From Leishmania donovani (Eukaryota; Euglenozoa; Kinetoplastea; Trypanosomatida; Trypanosomatidae): a stretch of DNA of 64,000 nucleotides. Shown piece after piece: positions 31,309 through 43,300 of the stretch; position 1 is the stretch's first letter; each line of letters begins with the position of its first letter. A program made the position numbers and the translations under genes. The notes under the pieces are model-generated. The model was not told the DNA's origin and searched no databases. It saw only the letters and a program-made list of their open reading frames with translations. Location of the stretch: the NCBI RefSeq assembly GCF_000227135.1, contig NC_018246.1, forward strand, positions 97,501-161,500, read 5' to 3'.

Positions 31309-32626
31309 TGCATCTTGTCTCCCTCCTTATCTCGCGCCGCCCATGCCAAGTGCGCTGCCCCTTGCGTGGGCTACCGTGGTCGCTACAGTGACCAGCGGTC
31401 GTGCCATGATTGCTTCGGCGTAATCTTCACCGCTGTCGACCCCCCCCGCCTCTTCTTGCAGAGGCGCACAGAAGCAGCGAGAAACTCACATCTTCCCTTT
31501 TCTCTTCGCGTTCTCGTTCAACTTTGTCGAGTTTACGTCTGTGGGTGGCGGCCGTGCAGCGTGCTGCTGGTTGGTACCAGCACGGATGGTGCCCCCCCCC
31601 CGCGCTGTCTGCCAACGGTGAGCAAGCGCGCTCATGTTGTTGGTTTGCATGCGCGCATGCGTGCTCACACACGCCTCACCTCTCTCCCCTCCCCTCTGTG
31701 TGTGCGGGGCATGAGCGGCTCCGATGTAACATAGAGAGTCCAAGCCACCCCCTTTGTTTTCTTCGTTGGCTCCCCGTTCTCTCGTTATGTTTTTTTTTTT
31801 TACCCTTCCGTGCTCCGTTCGCATACGGGGGGGGAGGTACGCACGTGAATGTGTGGCGTGTGTTATCTGTGTGTTATCTGTTTGTAGCGTGTGCGGGTGC
31901 TTGTGCCCATTGGCGCTCAAAATGCGAGCAGAACACACGCGCAGGCGCGCGAAAAGAAACGGCGGCACTCCGCCAATCGCGGAGTACGCCGAGTGCACAG
32001 GAGGGGGGGTTGACATGATGCGTAGCGGATGGAGGCAACATCCACACACAAGGGCTTCGGATGGCCCCTCCCCTCTCCTCCTCGCGCTCAACGGAGGGGA
32101 AGCGAGTGATTGACATGATTCAAGCGCATCTGCTTGCTCGCGCTTCATCTCACCCATCTCTCTTGTGTGCTGCGCGTGTTGCTGCCGACCATGCCCGCGA
32201 TGCCATGCAGTCCCCGTGTCTTCCTCTGCTCTTCTGAAGTGTGTGATCACCGTCTTCTTTCTCGTCGTTGTGAGGCTCGAATCAACTCTTGCTCTCTGCG
32301 CCCTTGCTTTTACGTCTGACATGTACTGGCATTTGCACACTCTGCACGCTCACACGTGGACTGCAACAAACACCCACGCATCGCAGAGACGAGTCGAACT
32401 GTTCGTTGGTTCGCTGCACTTCCCCCCCCCCTCTCTTTGAGGAAGAGTCACCACTGCAAGATCGCATTGCTCATCTCGCGAGGCCCACTGCTCTTGCCGA
32501 CCCTCTCCTCGCTCCACGCTGGTATAACCGTTCTCCAGCAACTGTCACCACCGTCGCACGAATCGGTTAACCGAAGAGAACAGCAGAGTAACGGGTCAGT
32601 GCCTCCATCCACTGCCTGCGCCGCGC
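31309..32626. other. Spacer between IFT80 and the EF-hand gene
   Basis: CT-rich sequence with homopolymer runs (C near 31441-31447, T near 31791-31801). No credible frame. Confidence 0.6.
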
Positions 32627-32673
32627 CTTCCTCTTCTCCACAACACGTACGCCACCATCGGCACACACTGTAG
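32627..32673 (+). promoter_or_regulatory. Candidate trans-splice acceptor for the EF-hand gene
   Basis: A short CT tract (32627-32639) with the first AG at 32672-32673, 48 nt upstream of ATG 32722. The tract is weaker than those of other genes here. Confidence 0.35.
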
Positions 32674-32721
32674 GCAACAAAGAAAAAAAAAACATTTTAA
32701 AGCGGTGTCGCCGCCCTCGCA

Positions 32722-34098
32722 ATGATCGGTGGGGAATACAAGAAGGAGCGGTTCAGCGAGCGCCTGACCATGGCGCAGAACCAGCCCAAGAACCGCGGCT
32801 ACCTGCCTGGGACACATCTCAAGACGGGCGGCTATGGCACCGGCACGCTGATGGGCAACTGGAGTGAGGAGCGCTTCGACGCGGGGTACTACGACGGCAA
32901 GGCAGTTGTCGCGTCCAGTCTACGCCCGGTGTGGAGCACTGCGTACCGTGAGATGGTGCAGAACGTCACGGCGCCTCCCGGCTTCGGTGCCTCCGCGTCC
33001 GCCGCTGGCAGCAGCAGCTGCGCGAGAGCCGGTCGCACACCCGCGGTCACCACGTGCGATCGCACACAGTTCTCTCAGCAGACGTTTATGGTCATCGAGG
33101 ACCGCACGGGGAGATCTTACCCGTCCCACCAGCCCCAACTTGACCCTACGTGGCAGGAAGCCGTGCAGAGCAGCCACCATAGCACTTTCCAGTCCTCCTA
33201 CATCCGCCCCGACGTGCGGCGGCAGGAGGCAAAGGCGTACGTGCCGCCGGTGCTGGGTGGCAAGCCGTCATCGCAGTCCACCGGCGTCCTGCTGCGCCTT
33301 CGCCGGCAGCTAGAGCTGGCACAGGAGTCGCTGGACGGCCCCGCCGGTACGTGCACGGTCGTCTCCGCCTTTCCGGGCAACGTAATCCGCTCCGTCCGCA
33401 AGGCGTTGGCCAAAGCCTGCACTGACCCCAACGGCAACGTTAACACTGACGAGCTGCAGGAAGGCTTCGCCGCGGCCGGTGTGACCGCAGCCCCGGCTGA
33501 GTGCGTGGCGCTGTTGCGCTACTTTGACCATGAGGGCCATCTCACGGCGCCGTACGTGTCGATCGTCGAAGCCGTTCGAGGAGAGATGAACGGCCGCCGT
33601 GCCGACCTTGTCGAAAGCGTCTACGGCCTGCTGCGCTCCTTCAGCCCTGACGGTGTTGTCCGCCTTGACAAGCTGGTTGAGTGGGTTGACGTGGAACAGC
33701 TGCCGGCAGTACAGTCGGGCTCCGTGAGCGCGGACGCGGCGCGCGCCGCCTTCGCTGCCCAGTGGGATGCCCGCACGCCAACAGCGCACATCACGCAGGC
33801 CCGCTTCGCCGACTTCTTTGCCGACGCGTCCTTCGAGATTCCACTGGACAACACGTTTGAGCTGACACTGCGCAATATTTGGCACATGAGCGGCGGCCGC
33901 GGCAACTGCGAGAACACGTCCTGCCGGCGGGTGGAGGTGGTGCACACGAACGGGCGAGTGACCAAGGAAGAGATCAAGAACGACCTGCTTATAAAGAACA
34001 ACGACGACGAAGCTGCCTTGGATTCGCTGCTGCGCGCAAACTTGGCGATGCAGGGCATCAAAGATGTCAAGTCTGTTCGTGTGGTGCCACCCATCTGA
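32722..34098 (+). CDS. Calcyphosin-like EF-hand protein, possible flagellar protein
   Basis: 458 aa. The centre (about residues 220-395) has the calcyphosin layout: VRKALAKACTDPNGNVNTDE, LLRYFDHEGHL, RGEMNGRRADLVESVYGLL, FSPDGVVRLDKLVEWV, and then FADFFADASF with DNTFELTLRNIWHMSGG. The loops lack several Ca2+-ligating residues, so binding may be weak or lost. The N-terminal 100 residues are rich in Gly, Tyr and Arg (GGYGTGTLMGNWSEERFDAGYY), a style seen in microtubule-inner and other axonemal proteins. The C-terminus has a short domain (VEVVHTNGRVTKEEIKNDLL). I infer an axonemal or flagellar role from this architecture and the neighbouring IFT genes, but that is not shown. ATG 32722 is the first in-frame ATG after the candidate acceptor. 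Confidence 0.8.
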   Translation: MIGGEYKKERFSERLTMAQNQPKNRGYLPGTHLKTGGYGTGTLMGNWSEERFDAGYYDGKAVVASSLRPVWSTAYREMVQNVTAPPGFGASASAAGSSSCARAGRTPAVTTCDRTQFSQQTFMVIEDRTGRSYPSHQPQLDPTWQEAVQSSHHSTFQSSYIRPDVRRQEAKAYVPPVLGGKPSSQSTGVLLRLRRQLELAQESLDGPAGTCTVVSAFPGNVIRSVRKALAKACTDPNGNVNTDELQEGFAAAGVTAAPAECVALLRYFDHEGHLTAPYVSIVEAVRGEMNGRRADLVESVYGLLRSFSPDGVVRLDKLVEWVDVEQLPAVQSGSVSADAARAAFAAQWDARTPTAHITQARFADFFADASFEIPLDNTFELTLRNIWHMSGGRGNCENTSCRRVEVVHTNGRVTKEEIKNDLLIKNNDDEAALDSLLRANLAMQGIKDVKSVRVVPPI

Positions 34099-36069
34099 GC
34101 CATCGTGGTGCGATGTGGCCACCCGAGACCTATGGCCACGGCCGATGACGCGCTGCTGAAATTGCTGTGATACTCGCCTGTCCCCTTCTCGGTGCAGGCG
34201 CCTGATCAACGGCGTTTTTCTCTTTCCTGCAAGGGGCGACGGTTCTCAAGACGGATGGTTTCCATGCACAATGTTTTACACGTGATAGCGGTGGCGGCAC
34301 CGCCAACGCGAGTCACGTCGCTTGCGCATCACCGGAGAAGTAATCAAGCGAGGGAGACAAGGAAGCAAAGAGTGGGGGGGGGTGAATGGTGGCGGCTGAC
34401 AACCGATGGGTGATGATCGTCAAGGACGCCGTCGCTTCGTTGCACTTTTCTTCATCCGCAGTCGTCTATCGCTTTCTTTTGTTCTTCGCACATCGGACCC
34501 CCCCCCCTCCAAAAAAAAAAATGAATGGCAACGTGTTCTCTCTCAAAGTCCGTTTCACGCCTCCGTGTGTGTATATGTGCAGCTGGCCCGCGGTCAAGCG
34601 AGGTTGGTGGCGTTACCGGCGTTGGCACCCTCCCCGTGTGCTTGCATGTGAAAGACGGAGGGAGCGAGAGCGAGAGAGATGGAGATGTATGTACATTAAA
34701 GCACGGGCGCGCATACACACATACACATACACATGTATGCGTATGAGCGTGTATATGATGCTCCCCTATGGCGTCGTTTTTCCCCTTCTTCCGTCTTGGT
34801 GACGAGATGGACTGTTGATCGCACGGGAAGCACCGGACCCACGCGCACAAGAAACGGGCAGCACACCCAACAGCAGCAACAAAAAAAAAACACAGTAACT
34901 GGTGGCGCCTTTTCGCTCTGCGCACACACGGGGAGAAGGGCGACGATGATTCATGAGAGACGAAGAAGTCTCAGTGGCTGCGTGGATATGTGCTGTGGAG
35001 TAGAGAGAGGTGGAGGCTTAGGGCGAAAGGATATGCTTGCGCTACTAACGTCGCGAGTACGGCGGAGGCGGGTCAAGGCACCTTTCACTCGACAGTCCTT
35101 CACCGCCTGCGAGCGGGTGCAACATCCAGCCATTTTGAGGAGGCGCGCGTACACATATCCATCGTTAGGGACCAGCTTGCATGGCGGTGCCCACGCGCGA
35201 GCGTAAAACGAAACCCCCACGCCTTACGTATTACCGCTGTCTTTCCATCTTCTCTGGCCACTCGCCCCCTCAGTTTTACTTGTCGCTGCGCCTCCCTTCC
35301 CTTGCATCCACTCCTCTTTTCCTCCTGCCGACACCCGCGGCATCGCCTCTCACGGCTTGAGCACGGCCGACACGCGTGCTGCACCGCAAACGGCGAGAGA
35401 TGCACTTTTCTTTACTGCTCTTGAGTTGTGTGTTCTCTGGCAGCGCAGCTATATCTTCATTGCCGCATCTCTCCTCCTCCCTCTGCTCGCTTCCCCAAAG
35501 GCACGCAGCCCAGGATAATAAGGAGACGCCTAGCGCCGTTTTTTTTTTTTTTTGGTGGAACGCCTCTATCACGTGCTGTATTGCATCACGCGCGCGTTGT
35601 TTCTCCTCCTCTTGCGTCTCGTCTGCTTCTGCTCTCCACTGATACTCTCTGCCGCCCCCCGCTCACGTCGTCGAATGACACGTGCGCGTTGTTCTCCCTC
35701 CATCTTGGCAGACGCGGAGGCACTAATTACGGTGCTCTTCTTGCTCCGCTGTTGTGCGTAAGCCAGCGACGATCTGCAGTCCAAGCGCCCGCTACCACAC
35801 CGGCGTGCGCCGTGACACACCCACACCCCCAACGAATAAGGGCATTTGGTTCACCTGCTGGCACAGCCGTTGCCAGTGACGCCGCTTCTCCCCCTTTTTC
35901 GTCAGTGTTTTCCATCGCCGGCGCTCACTCGTGAACGTCATCGTCGACTGTTGTTTCTTCCTTCTTTGACTGGACCCCTGGCAAGCGAAGGAGAGAGGGG
36001 AGACGCCAGACGATACACACACGTGCATGAGCAAGGAGTCCGTCCCTCATCCGCGGTGCACTTCATATC
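34099..36069. other. Spacer between the EF-hand and lipoyl synthase genes
   Basis: Nearly 2 kb of low-complexity spacer with an A run (34511-34520), CA/TA-rich stretches near 34708-34735 and T runs (35540-35553). No coding frame or RNA gene seen. Confidence 0.6.
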
Positions 36070-36106
36070 GTCGTCTTTCTTTCCTTGCTTGTGTCTGCTC
36101 TCTAAG
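36070..36106 (+). promoter_or_regulatory. Candidate trans-splice acceptor for lipoyl synthase
   Basis: CT tract 36070-36103 followed by AG at 36105-36106, giving a 5' UTR of about 200 nt. A later AG at 36204-36205 after a shorter tract is an alternative. Confidence 0.4.
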
Positions 36107-36307
36107 CAGGTCGCCCACGCGACCTCCACCCCCACCCCCTTCCCACACACACGCATCTGTTGTGTGTGTGTGCGCGCGCACGTGCGTGCGCCTCATTCTC
36201 CCCAGAAACGAGAAAGGCACGCCAAAGTGCACCACGACCAACACAGAGAGCGAAGTCGGGGCACGCGCGCGAGATTAAAGCAGCAGCAGGAGAGCAAGAA
36301 AAATAAA

Positions 36308-37570
36308 ATGCTGCGCTGCTGCTCTGCTCTGATGTGCCTGACGGCTGCACCGAGCCGCGTCTCGCCGATTGCCGCCGCTGCTGCTGCTGCCGCCGATGTC
36401 GCGGGTTCCTCGGAATCGACAGTCAACCTCATGGCAGATGTGGACAAGAAAGACCCGCAATACAAGCAGATCTTTCTGGAGCGCTTCCGCAAGAAGCTGC
36501 AGTCGGACAAGACGGGCATGAACGACTTGGAGAGTTTTGTGGAGCTGCCCGAGGGCGTCGCTCCGTCGGCGGCGTCGATTGGTCCTATCAAGCGGGGCAG
36601 TGAGCCACTCCCGCCGTGGCTAAAGCTAAAGGTGCCGAAGGGCATGACGCATCGCCCACGATTCAACCGCATCCGCCGCAGTATGCGCGAGAAGAATCTG
36701 TCGACAGTGTGCGAGGAGGCCAAATGCCCCAATATTGGTGAGTGCTGGGGCGGCAGCGACGACGAGGGCACGGCGACGGCCACCATCATGGTGATGGGCT
36801 CGCACTGCACCCGCGGATGCCGGTTTTGCTCGGTGCTGACGAGCCGCCGCCCGCCTCCGTTGGACCCGGAGGAGCCAGAGAAGGTCGCGGCCGCCGTGCA
36901 CGAGATGGGCGTGGACTACATCGTAATGACGATGGTCGACCGCGACGACTTGCCAGACGGCGGTGCCTCGCATGTGTGTCGCTGCATCCACACCATTAAG
37001 GAGAAGAATCCGGCGCTGATGCTGGAGGCCCTCGTCGGTGACTTCCATGGTGATTTGAAGCTGGTGGAGCAGTTGGCGGTTACCCCGCTGAGTGTGTACG
37101 CGCACAACATCGAGTGCGTGGAGCGCATTACGCCGCGCGTGCGTGACCGGCGCGCCTCGTACAAGCAGTCGCTGCAAACACTCGAACACGTTACGAAGTC
37201 GACCAATGGCAAGATGCTCACAAAGAGCAGTATCATGCTGGGCCTTGGCGAGGAAGAAAAGGAGGTGCGCCAGACGCTGCGCGATCTGCGCACGGCTGGT
37301 GTGTCGGCGGTGACCCTTGGCCAGTACCTGCAGCCCTCACGCACCCGTCTGAAGGTGTCCCGCTACGCTCACCCGAAGGAGTTCGAGATGTGGGAGAAAG
37401 AGGCGATGGACATGGGGTTCCTCTACTGCGCCTCTGGCCCGATGGTGCGCAGCTCCTACAGGGCTGGTGAGTACTACATCAAGAGCATTCTGAAGCAACG
37501 CCAGAGCGCCGAAGGTGGAAAGGCTACGGCGGCCGCCACCGCTGCCAACGCAGGTGCTGCGATTGCGTGA
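36308..37570 (+). CDS. LIAS: Mitochondrial lipoyl synthase (radical SAM)
   Basis: 420 aa. It inserts two sulfurs into octanoyl groups on lipoyl domains of 2-oxoacid dehydrogenases and the glycine cleavage H protein. The N-terminus ([17 protein letters not shown]) is a plausible short mitochondrial targeting sequence, followed by an Ala-rich stretch. The auxiliary iron-sulfur cluster ligands are in [12 protein letters not shown] (Cys135, Cys140, Cys146). The radical-SAM motif is C-x3-C-x2-C (Cys167, Cys171, Cys174, in [10 protein letters not shown]). The C-terminal RSSY motif that ligates the auxiliary cluster is at 381-384. Other family blocks include [14 protein letters not shown] and [10 protein letters not shown]. 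All catalytic residues are present and the length fits. ATG 36308 is chosen because it starts the targeting sequence. Confidence 0.97.
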   Translation: MLRCCSALMCLTAAPSRVSPIAAAAAAAADVAGSSESTVNLMADVDKKDPQYKQIFLERFRKKLQSDKTGMNDLESFVELPEGVAPSAASIGPIKRGSEPLPPWLKLKVPKGMTHRPRFNRIRRSMREKNLSTVCEEAKCPNIGECWGGSDDEGTATATIMVMGSHCTRGCRFCSVLTSRRPPPLDPEEPEKVAAAVHEMGVDYIVMTMVDRDDLPDGGASHVCRCIHTIKEKNPALMLEALVGDFHGDLKLVEQLAVTPLSVYAHNIECVERITPRVRDRRASYKQSLQTLEHVTKSTNGKMLTKSSIMLGLGEEEKEVRQTLRDLRTAGVSAVTLGQYLQPSRTRLKVSRYAHPKEFEMWEKEAMDMGFLYCASGPMVRSSYRAGEYYIKSILKQRQSAEGGKATAAATAANAGAAIA

Positions 37571-38429
37571 AGAGAGGCGCACGCGTAATGAGCATCTTTC
37601 TGGATGGCGAAGCGGCACTGGCGACGCCGCCGATATCGTTGTCGGCGGTTGCGTGACAGCATTAGCGCGAGGACGGCGCAGCGTTCTTTGTTGTTGAGCG
37701 ATGTCTCTGGTGCTCAGCTCAACACCTTCAGCACAGACAGAGACGTGTGTTTCTGTGTTGTTTCACACTTCCGTGTGCTCTGCGCTTGCGTGCTCCCCGC
37801 ATAATGTGCGTCGCGTTTTTTTTTTCTTCTACTTTGGTGCTCCTGTTGGCCCACGCGGTCGTGCATTGTAGCAGAACGTTCATACTTCGAAGAGGGAGTG
37901 AGAAGGAGGGAGTTGAGCTACACGGCGTCTCCCGCCGCCACCGCATCATAATGGGCGGAGGGCGTGCCTTGTCAGGCGTACTTTCTTCACCGGGACGATC
38001 GTTCTGGCTGACTGCAAAGGCATGCAATGGTGACAGAGAGCCGCGCCTCCTCCTCAGCCCACTCAGCCGCTATGAACATTAGGGTGGGTGGGGCAGAGAT
38101 AGGCGCCCACCCTTATGCGCGTGTCCACCCGTCTTCTGTTGTGTGGTCTCTGAGTGTCCGACCTGCGAGGCAAGAGTTTCGCCTTCTGGTACGCCACGGA
38201 CACCCGTGTTCGCTGCGCGCGAGGAGGGCGTGAGGGACATGGACGGCGTTGCTGCCCAGTTGTTCGCACCAGCAGGGCGGTGGCGCGAGCCCGTTTCGCT
38301 TCCTCTAAGTTTTTCACTGTATCCCACACCTTTCATCCTTCACCACTTCCTATCTCTGCGCCTTTTCTCTTGCGTCCTTTGAATACCATTGTGCTCTCTG
38401 CGATGGCGTGCCACCCCCTGTGCGGTCCA

Positions 38430-38431
<2 letters not shown>

Positions 38432-38464
<33 letters not shown>
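38432..38464. repeat. CA dinucleotide microsatellite
   Basis: Uninterrupted run of about 16 CA units in the spacer. Confidence 0.9.
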
Positions 38465-38466
<2 letters not shown>

Positions 38467-39215
38467 GACACGTTCTTACTCGCGGCAAACGCGACACAAG
38501 AGCAGCGAACGGCACCCGTGCGCGCGTCTTACTCTCTTCCTCGTCGCTTTCCGCGCATTCGTCCTCCGCATCTTCCTCGTTTTGAGCAGGTATTCTTTTC
38601 GTCTCTTTGCTGCATCGCGCTCTCTCTCTCGCAGACCGTTGTGGGCCATTGGTGAGTCGGCGTGCGCGCGCGCCTCATCGTAAAAGAGCTTGCATACCGA
38701 GTCGCCGCAGGCGTTCTTCATATTTTTGCACGGCAGGAAGCAAGCTAGACGTCGAACGAAAACGCGAGGGAGACACGCACGCATACTCCGGAACTCTGCC
38801 CATACGTACTGCTGCAGTGGCATTCAATCCGCCTCAGTGGCGGAGGCGCAAGCCGCCACCTTCAAGCCCACAGCCCCATACACACGCTCGCACATACACA
38901 CTCACACTCACACTCCCTCTGCTTGTGTGCGTGTGCGTGTGTGTGTGTGCACACATTTGACTTGGCTCGTTTCGTTTTATATATTTCCTGCTAAGGCGCA
39001 TTTTTATCCTCCTCTTTGATTGAGTTATTCATCATCATCATCACTCTCCTCCCTTTTTTCCTTCCTTCGTCTCTGTGCCTCCCCCCCCCCCCCTTCTCTC
39101 TCCCTCTTCTGGGGGGGGGGTCTCCACCGCATCGGCTTTGCATGCCCGTGAATTCGTAGTTATTGGCGTACATTTATGTATAATTTCTCTTTGCTTTCGC
39201 CGCCTTTTTCAATCG

Positions 39216-39248
39216 ACACACACACACACACACACACAGAGAGAGAGA
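39216..39248. repeat. Compound CA/GA microsatellite
   Basis: A CA run (39216-39238) followed directly by a GA run (39239-39248). Confidence 0.9.
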
Positions 39249-40320
39249 TACGCGGCCGGAGGAGACAAACAGAAAGAAAAACGAAGAGCGCCTGCCCACC
39301 CATACAAACGCATCACACACACGTACAGCCGAGGGAGGGGGGCAGGTGGGTGAAAAACAAAAAAAAATAAAAAGCAGGTCGCTACTAGAGGCTGAGAGAG
39401 GCTTTATATTTATTACATGCATGTACACCATCTCCTTTTATTTATTTTGGTTATTATTATTATTTTGTGTGTGTGTGCACGTGTTGACGGCTGTCCTGAT
39501 TGAGGACATTCGCGGCCTTCTTCTCGTTGGGGCATTTCTTTGGTGGCCGTCGTGGTTTCGCTTCTACCTTGTGTGTGTGTGTGTGTTAGGTGCGCGCTCT
39601 CCCTGTTTGTTCTCTCATCGTCTTTCATCTTTGTGTGCGTCACTGCAGCCGTTGTCGTTTGCTTGGATCGAAGAAAAAAGGAGTCGGCCCCCTCCCCTCC
39701 CCTCAACCCTCTCCGTGTTGTTTGATCTCTGGAGCTGACAACCTCATCCCCCTCTTTTTGTTTTCGCGTGCTTACTGTTGCTTTGCCCGCCTTGCGATTT
39801 CCTATGCCCCCTTGCGTACGTGTGCGCGTGCGTGCTTCTCCTTGTTGCATTCATCTTCCCTCGTGGGCCAATTTCAGCTTCGTCTCTGTGCGTTTTGGCT
39901 CGGGTGGTGCTGGAGAGCGAGTAGGCGTGCGCGTGTGCGTGTGAGAACAGAAGTGGTGGCCTCCTCCCTCCTTGCATCCTCTTCACTCGCTTTTTTCGCT
40001 TTTCGCTATTTTTTTTTTCTTTCGGGTCTGTCTGCGAGGCGGGCTGCAACACGATATATTTTTTTCGAAATTGGATGGTGGCGCGCTCGTTGGTGAAGTG
40101 ACCAGAAGGATCCGGTCATCTGGTGGGCTACTCGAGTATCACCGGTGCATCACTCTCACGTACCCCGTCACCGCCCTTCACGCATCCTCCATCGCTACGC
40201 AGTCGCAGCACGGTCGCAACGACCTCTGCCGCATCACACATTCTCTCATTCTTTCTCGCTTTCCCGCTTTGGTTTTGGTTGGCATCCTCTTCGCTGTGCA
40301 TTCTTTCACCATACGCGCCC

Positions 40321-40335
40321 TCCCCCCTCTGCCAG
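40321..40335 (+). promoter_or_regulatory. Candidate trans-splice acceptor for the DYRK kinase
   Basis: C/T-rich tract ending CCCCCCTCTGCCAG, with AG at 40334-40335, 61 nt upstream of ATG 40397. No AG lies between this site and the start codon. Confidence 0.5.
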
Positions 40336-40396
40336 CTTTCGTGTTCCGTCTCTCGTTGTTTCATTCATTACTGCCTTCCTCTTGTTTTTACCCCTG

Positions 40397-43300
40397 ATGC
40401 CAAGTAGCAATCTTGTGACGGACGCGTACCACAACACCGAGTTGGCAATCAACGTTTTCTTTTCCATCCACACCGATGCGAATCCCGTCATGGGCAGGAA
40501 AGCGACAAAGGCTTCAGTAGTCCCCATCGCTGCCTCGCTGCTTCCGGCAAACGCCGCAGTCATGATCGACGATGACCTCACGCCTGGCGTGGCTGACTTT
40601 GGCGCCACCACAGAGCCAGCTGTGCGTAGCCCGTCATCCGTTGAGCGCGAGGCTTTTGAGAATTCCATCGCAGACATCGGCGGCGGCGGCGCCTTATCTC
40701 AGTCAGTGGTGAGCCGCCGCGACATGTCGCTTGCGGACATCTCCCGAATGCGACTGGAAGGCTGCCGTGCGCGGCACACACTCTTCGCCGCTACCACGTC
40801 ACTACGTGGCAGCATGGCCTCGTCGCTGCGGTCTACCTCGGGGTCGCCCATGCTCCCGCTGACTGGCCGCGTGCGTGATCATGCGGGGATCTGCGGCGAA
40901 ACCACCTCGGCAGCCATATCGGCAGTCTCACAAGCGCCTGCGTGGTCGTCCCTGAATGGGCTTGGTCGCTCATTCAACCGCCGCTCCAGCATGCTATCGG
41001 TGCGCACAAACGCACTGGACACGTCGATTGCCATTCTTCAGCACATGGCGCACGACACGGCTGCTCGTGCCGAGGCTGCCTGCAATGCTCAATCTCTCGC
41101 CGGCACCCCGTCCACCGCCACCTCCGCCTGTGGATCCGTCGCGCTGCCCTCGTTGCAGCCGACACAGCCCTATCCAGAGGACACCCACGCCGGCGCCCGC
41201 GGTTACAAGGTGGTGGGAAGTGGTAACACAGCTTCGGTGGAGGACAGTTGTAGCGGCAGCGGCCAGCACACGCCCGTGCTGCACACCGTGCACACGCGAC
41301 AGTTCACCAGCGCTTCGGACTCTTCCTCTCCGCTGAACTCGCTCTCTGAGTCGGAGCTGTGCAGCGGGCACCTGCGCGCTGGCGGTCGCTCACATTTGTC
41401 TGCACAGGCCTCGGCAACACACCTTACCGGCAGCGGTGGCGTTGCCAAGGCGGCGTCGGACTTACAGCACAGCTCCCCACGGTCTCACCCGGACGGATCT
41501 CCCTTGGCTGCAAGGCGGCAGACGATTGCCACAGCGGATCATCGAGCACCCCATCATTCAGTGGCGGTCGCCGCCACAGAGGTTGCCCTGCCAAGCGCAC
41601 AGAACCAGACGACCGACGTAAGCGTCTACAACCACGACTTCCAGCACCTTGTCCCACTCGAAGTAAAGGAGGCGCTCCAGCGTAACATGCGCCCAATCTG
41701 CGAGGACGACGACGACGACGACGACGACGCGCTGCTGCACGACGGGCTGAGTGCGCCGACGCCGCCGCCGCTGACATCCTTCGCGAACGTGACGCACAGC
41801 ATGTACGAGGACACCTGCCATTTGGACACTCCGTCCAACTATGTGCGCACTCGTGGCACCGGCAGCGTTGGTGGTGCCGGCGCGGCGATCGCGGATGCCC
41901 CGTTCAGCTTTCCTCCGAGTACCCTTCACGCACCTAGTCGACTCTTTGCTTCACCAAACGCACCGGCGCTGCAGACAGCCACATCCTCGATGATTGCCTG
42001 GCAAACAGGCGGCACTGGCGGGGCCAAGTCGATCCGTCCATTCGATAGTGACACGGCGGAGACACTGGCGGCTGGCCTGAGCATCAGCGGTACGGGAGTA
42101 CCCTTCCAGGCGTGGAAGTTTCCGAGTTTGGGCAAGCCGAACTCCGCGTCGTCGCTGCGCAAGACGTCGCTCGGCGAGAATGGGAACGCGGAGGCGTTGC
42201 CGGAGGGCGCGGTGGGAGGTGCGGCCGCGGTGCATCAGCCGACTGTTCCACTTTCCGAGCACTGCAGCCACCCCACTCGCGAGACCCTCATGCCGGGATC
42301 GCCGCAGCGGCAGTGCAGTGAGTCTCCTCCGCTCACCCGAAACGGACTTCAGGCCACCAGCAAGCACAGCACCCTCAAAACGGCAGCTACGCCGTGCTCT
42401 TCCGTGGCGGTCGGTGCCCTGTCTGGCTCTGGCGACGTTGGCCCGCGCGCAGCGTCGCTGCTGTCCGGTGTGGACGGCACTCATCGAACGTCCTCAGTTG
42501 TGCACGGCACCCCGATGCGCACCAATGACGGCGCAGGTGGGCGCTTTGTGCAGCCTGCTGTCGCGCAGGGATCGCCATCTAGCGCGGCTGGCAGCTTGAG
42601 CGCCGCCGCGGACAGCAGCAACACGCGCAAGCTGGAGATGATGTACACAGTCTATGAGCGGCTGCTGCACGCACGGCCTCCCGACAACAGCTTCCCTGAG
42701 GCTACCCCAAGGAGTCTGCAGACGCTGACCTCGCGAAGTCTGACTGAGGAGGTGACGCCGCCGCTGGACACATCGCCGTCGCCACCGGCTGCCCAGCAAG
42801 CGCCGCAATCTGGTGCCGCCGGCGCTGGCTTCGAGGCAATGAGTCAGGGTGACTGTTCTCCATCGATGTCCTACTCCGGCGCTCTGAGTCGCTCGGCGGG
42901 TTACTACAGCTTCGGTAAGCGGATCAGTCTCAGTCACCCGAACAAGCAGACGCTGCCACACCAGTTCCTCGGCAGCGCCGCAAACCTGCATGCAATGTCG
43001 TCGCCGCCGCGCGTGGCGATGCTCGGCACCCCCGCAGTGGCAGACATGATCGTGGCGTCGAACGGTAACAGCAGTGGCTCAGCCATGGCTTTCTCGTCTA
43101 CTGCGCGCGCGCGCCGACGTAGTCTGGACTTGTCGGTGCTGCAGCGCATCGACTCCCGCCCGCTGCTGCAATCGACGCTGTTTTTGCAGAATAACCTGCA
43201 CTCCATCTGCGAGGCGCAGGCGCGGTTCGCGCGGAAGGAGAGAGCGGAGGATGCTGGAAGTGCGGAACAGCGCAACGCAATTAGTCTGTCACCGTCGAAA

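Larger units (their letters stand above)
37571..40320. other. 2.7-kb spacer upstream of the DYRK kinase
   Basis: A GC-balanced stretch (about 37900-38300) could be 3' UTR of lipoyl synthase. The rest is CT-rich with CA repeats at 38432-38464 and 39216-39238, and C and G runs near 39080-39090 and 39111-39120. I find no credible gene. Confidence 0.6.
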
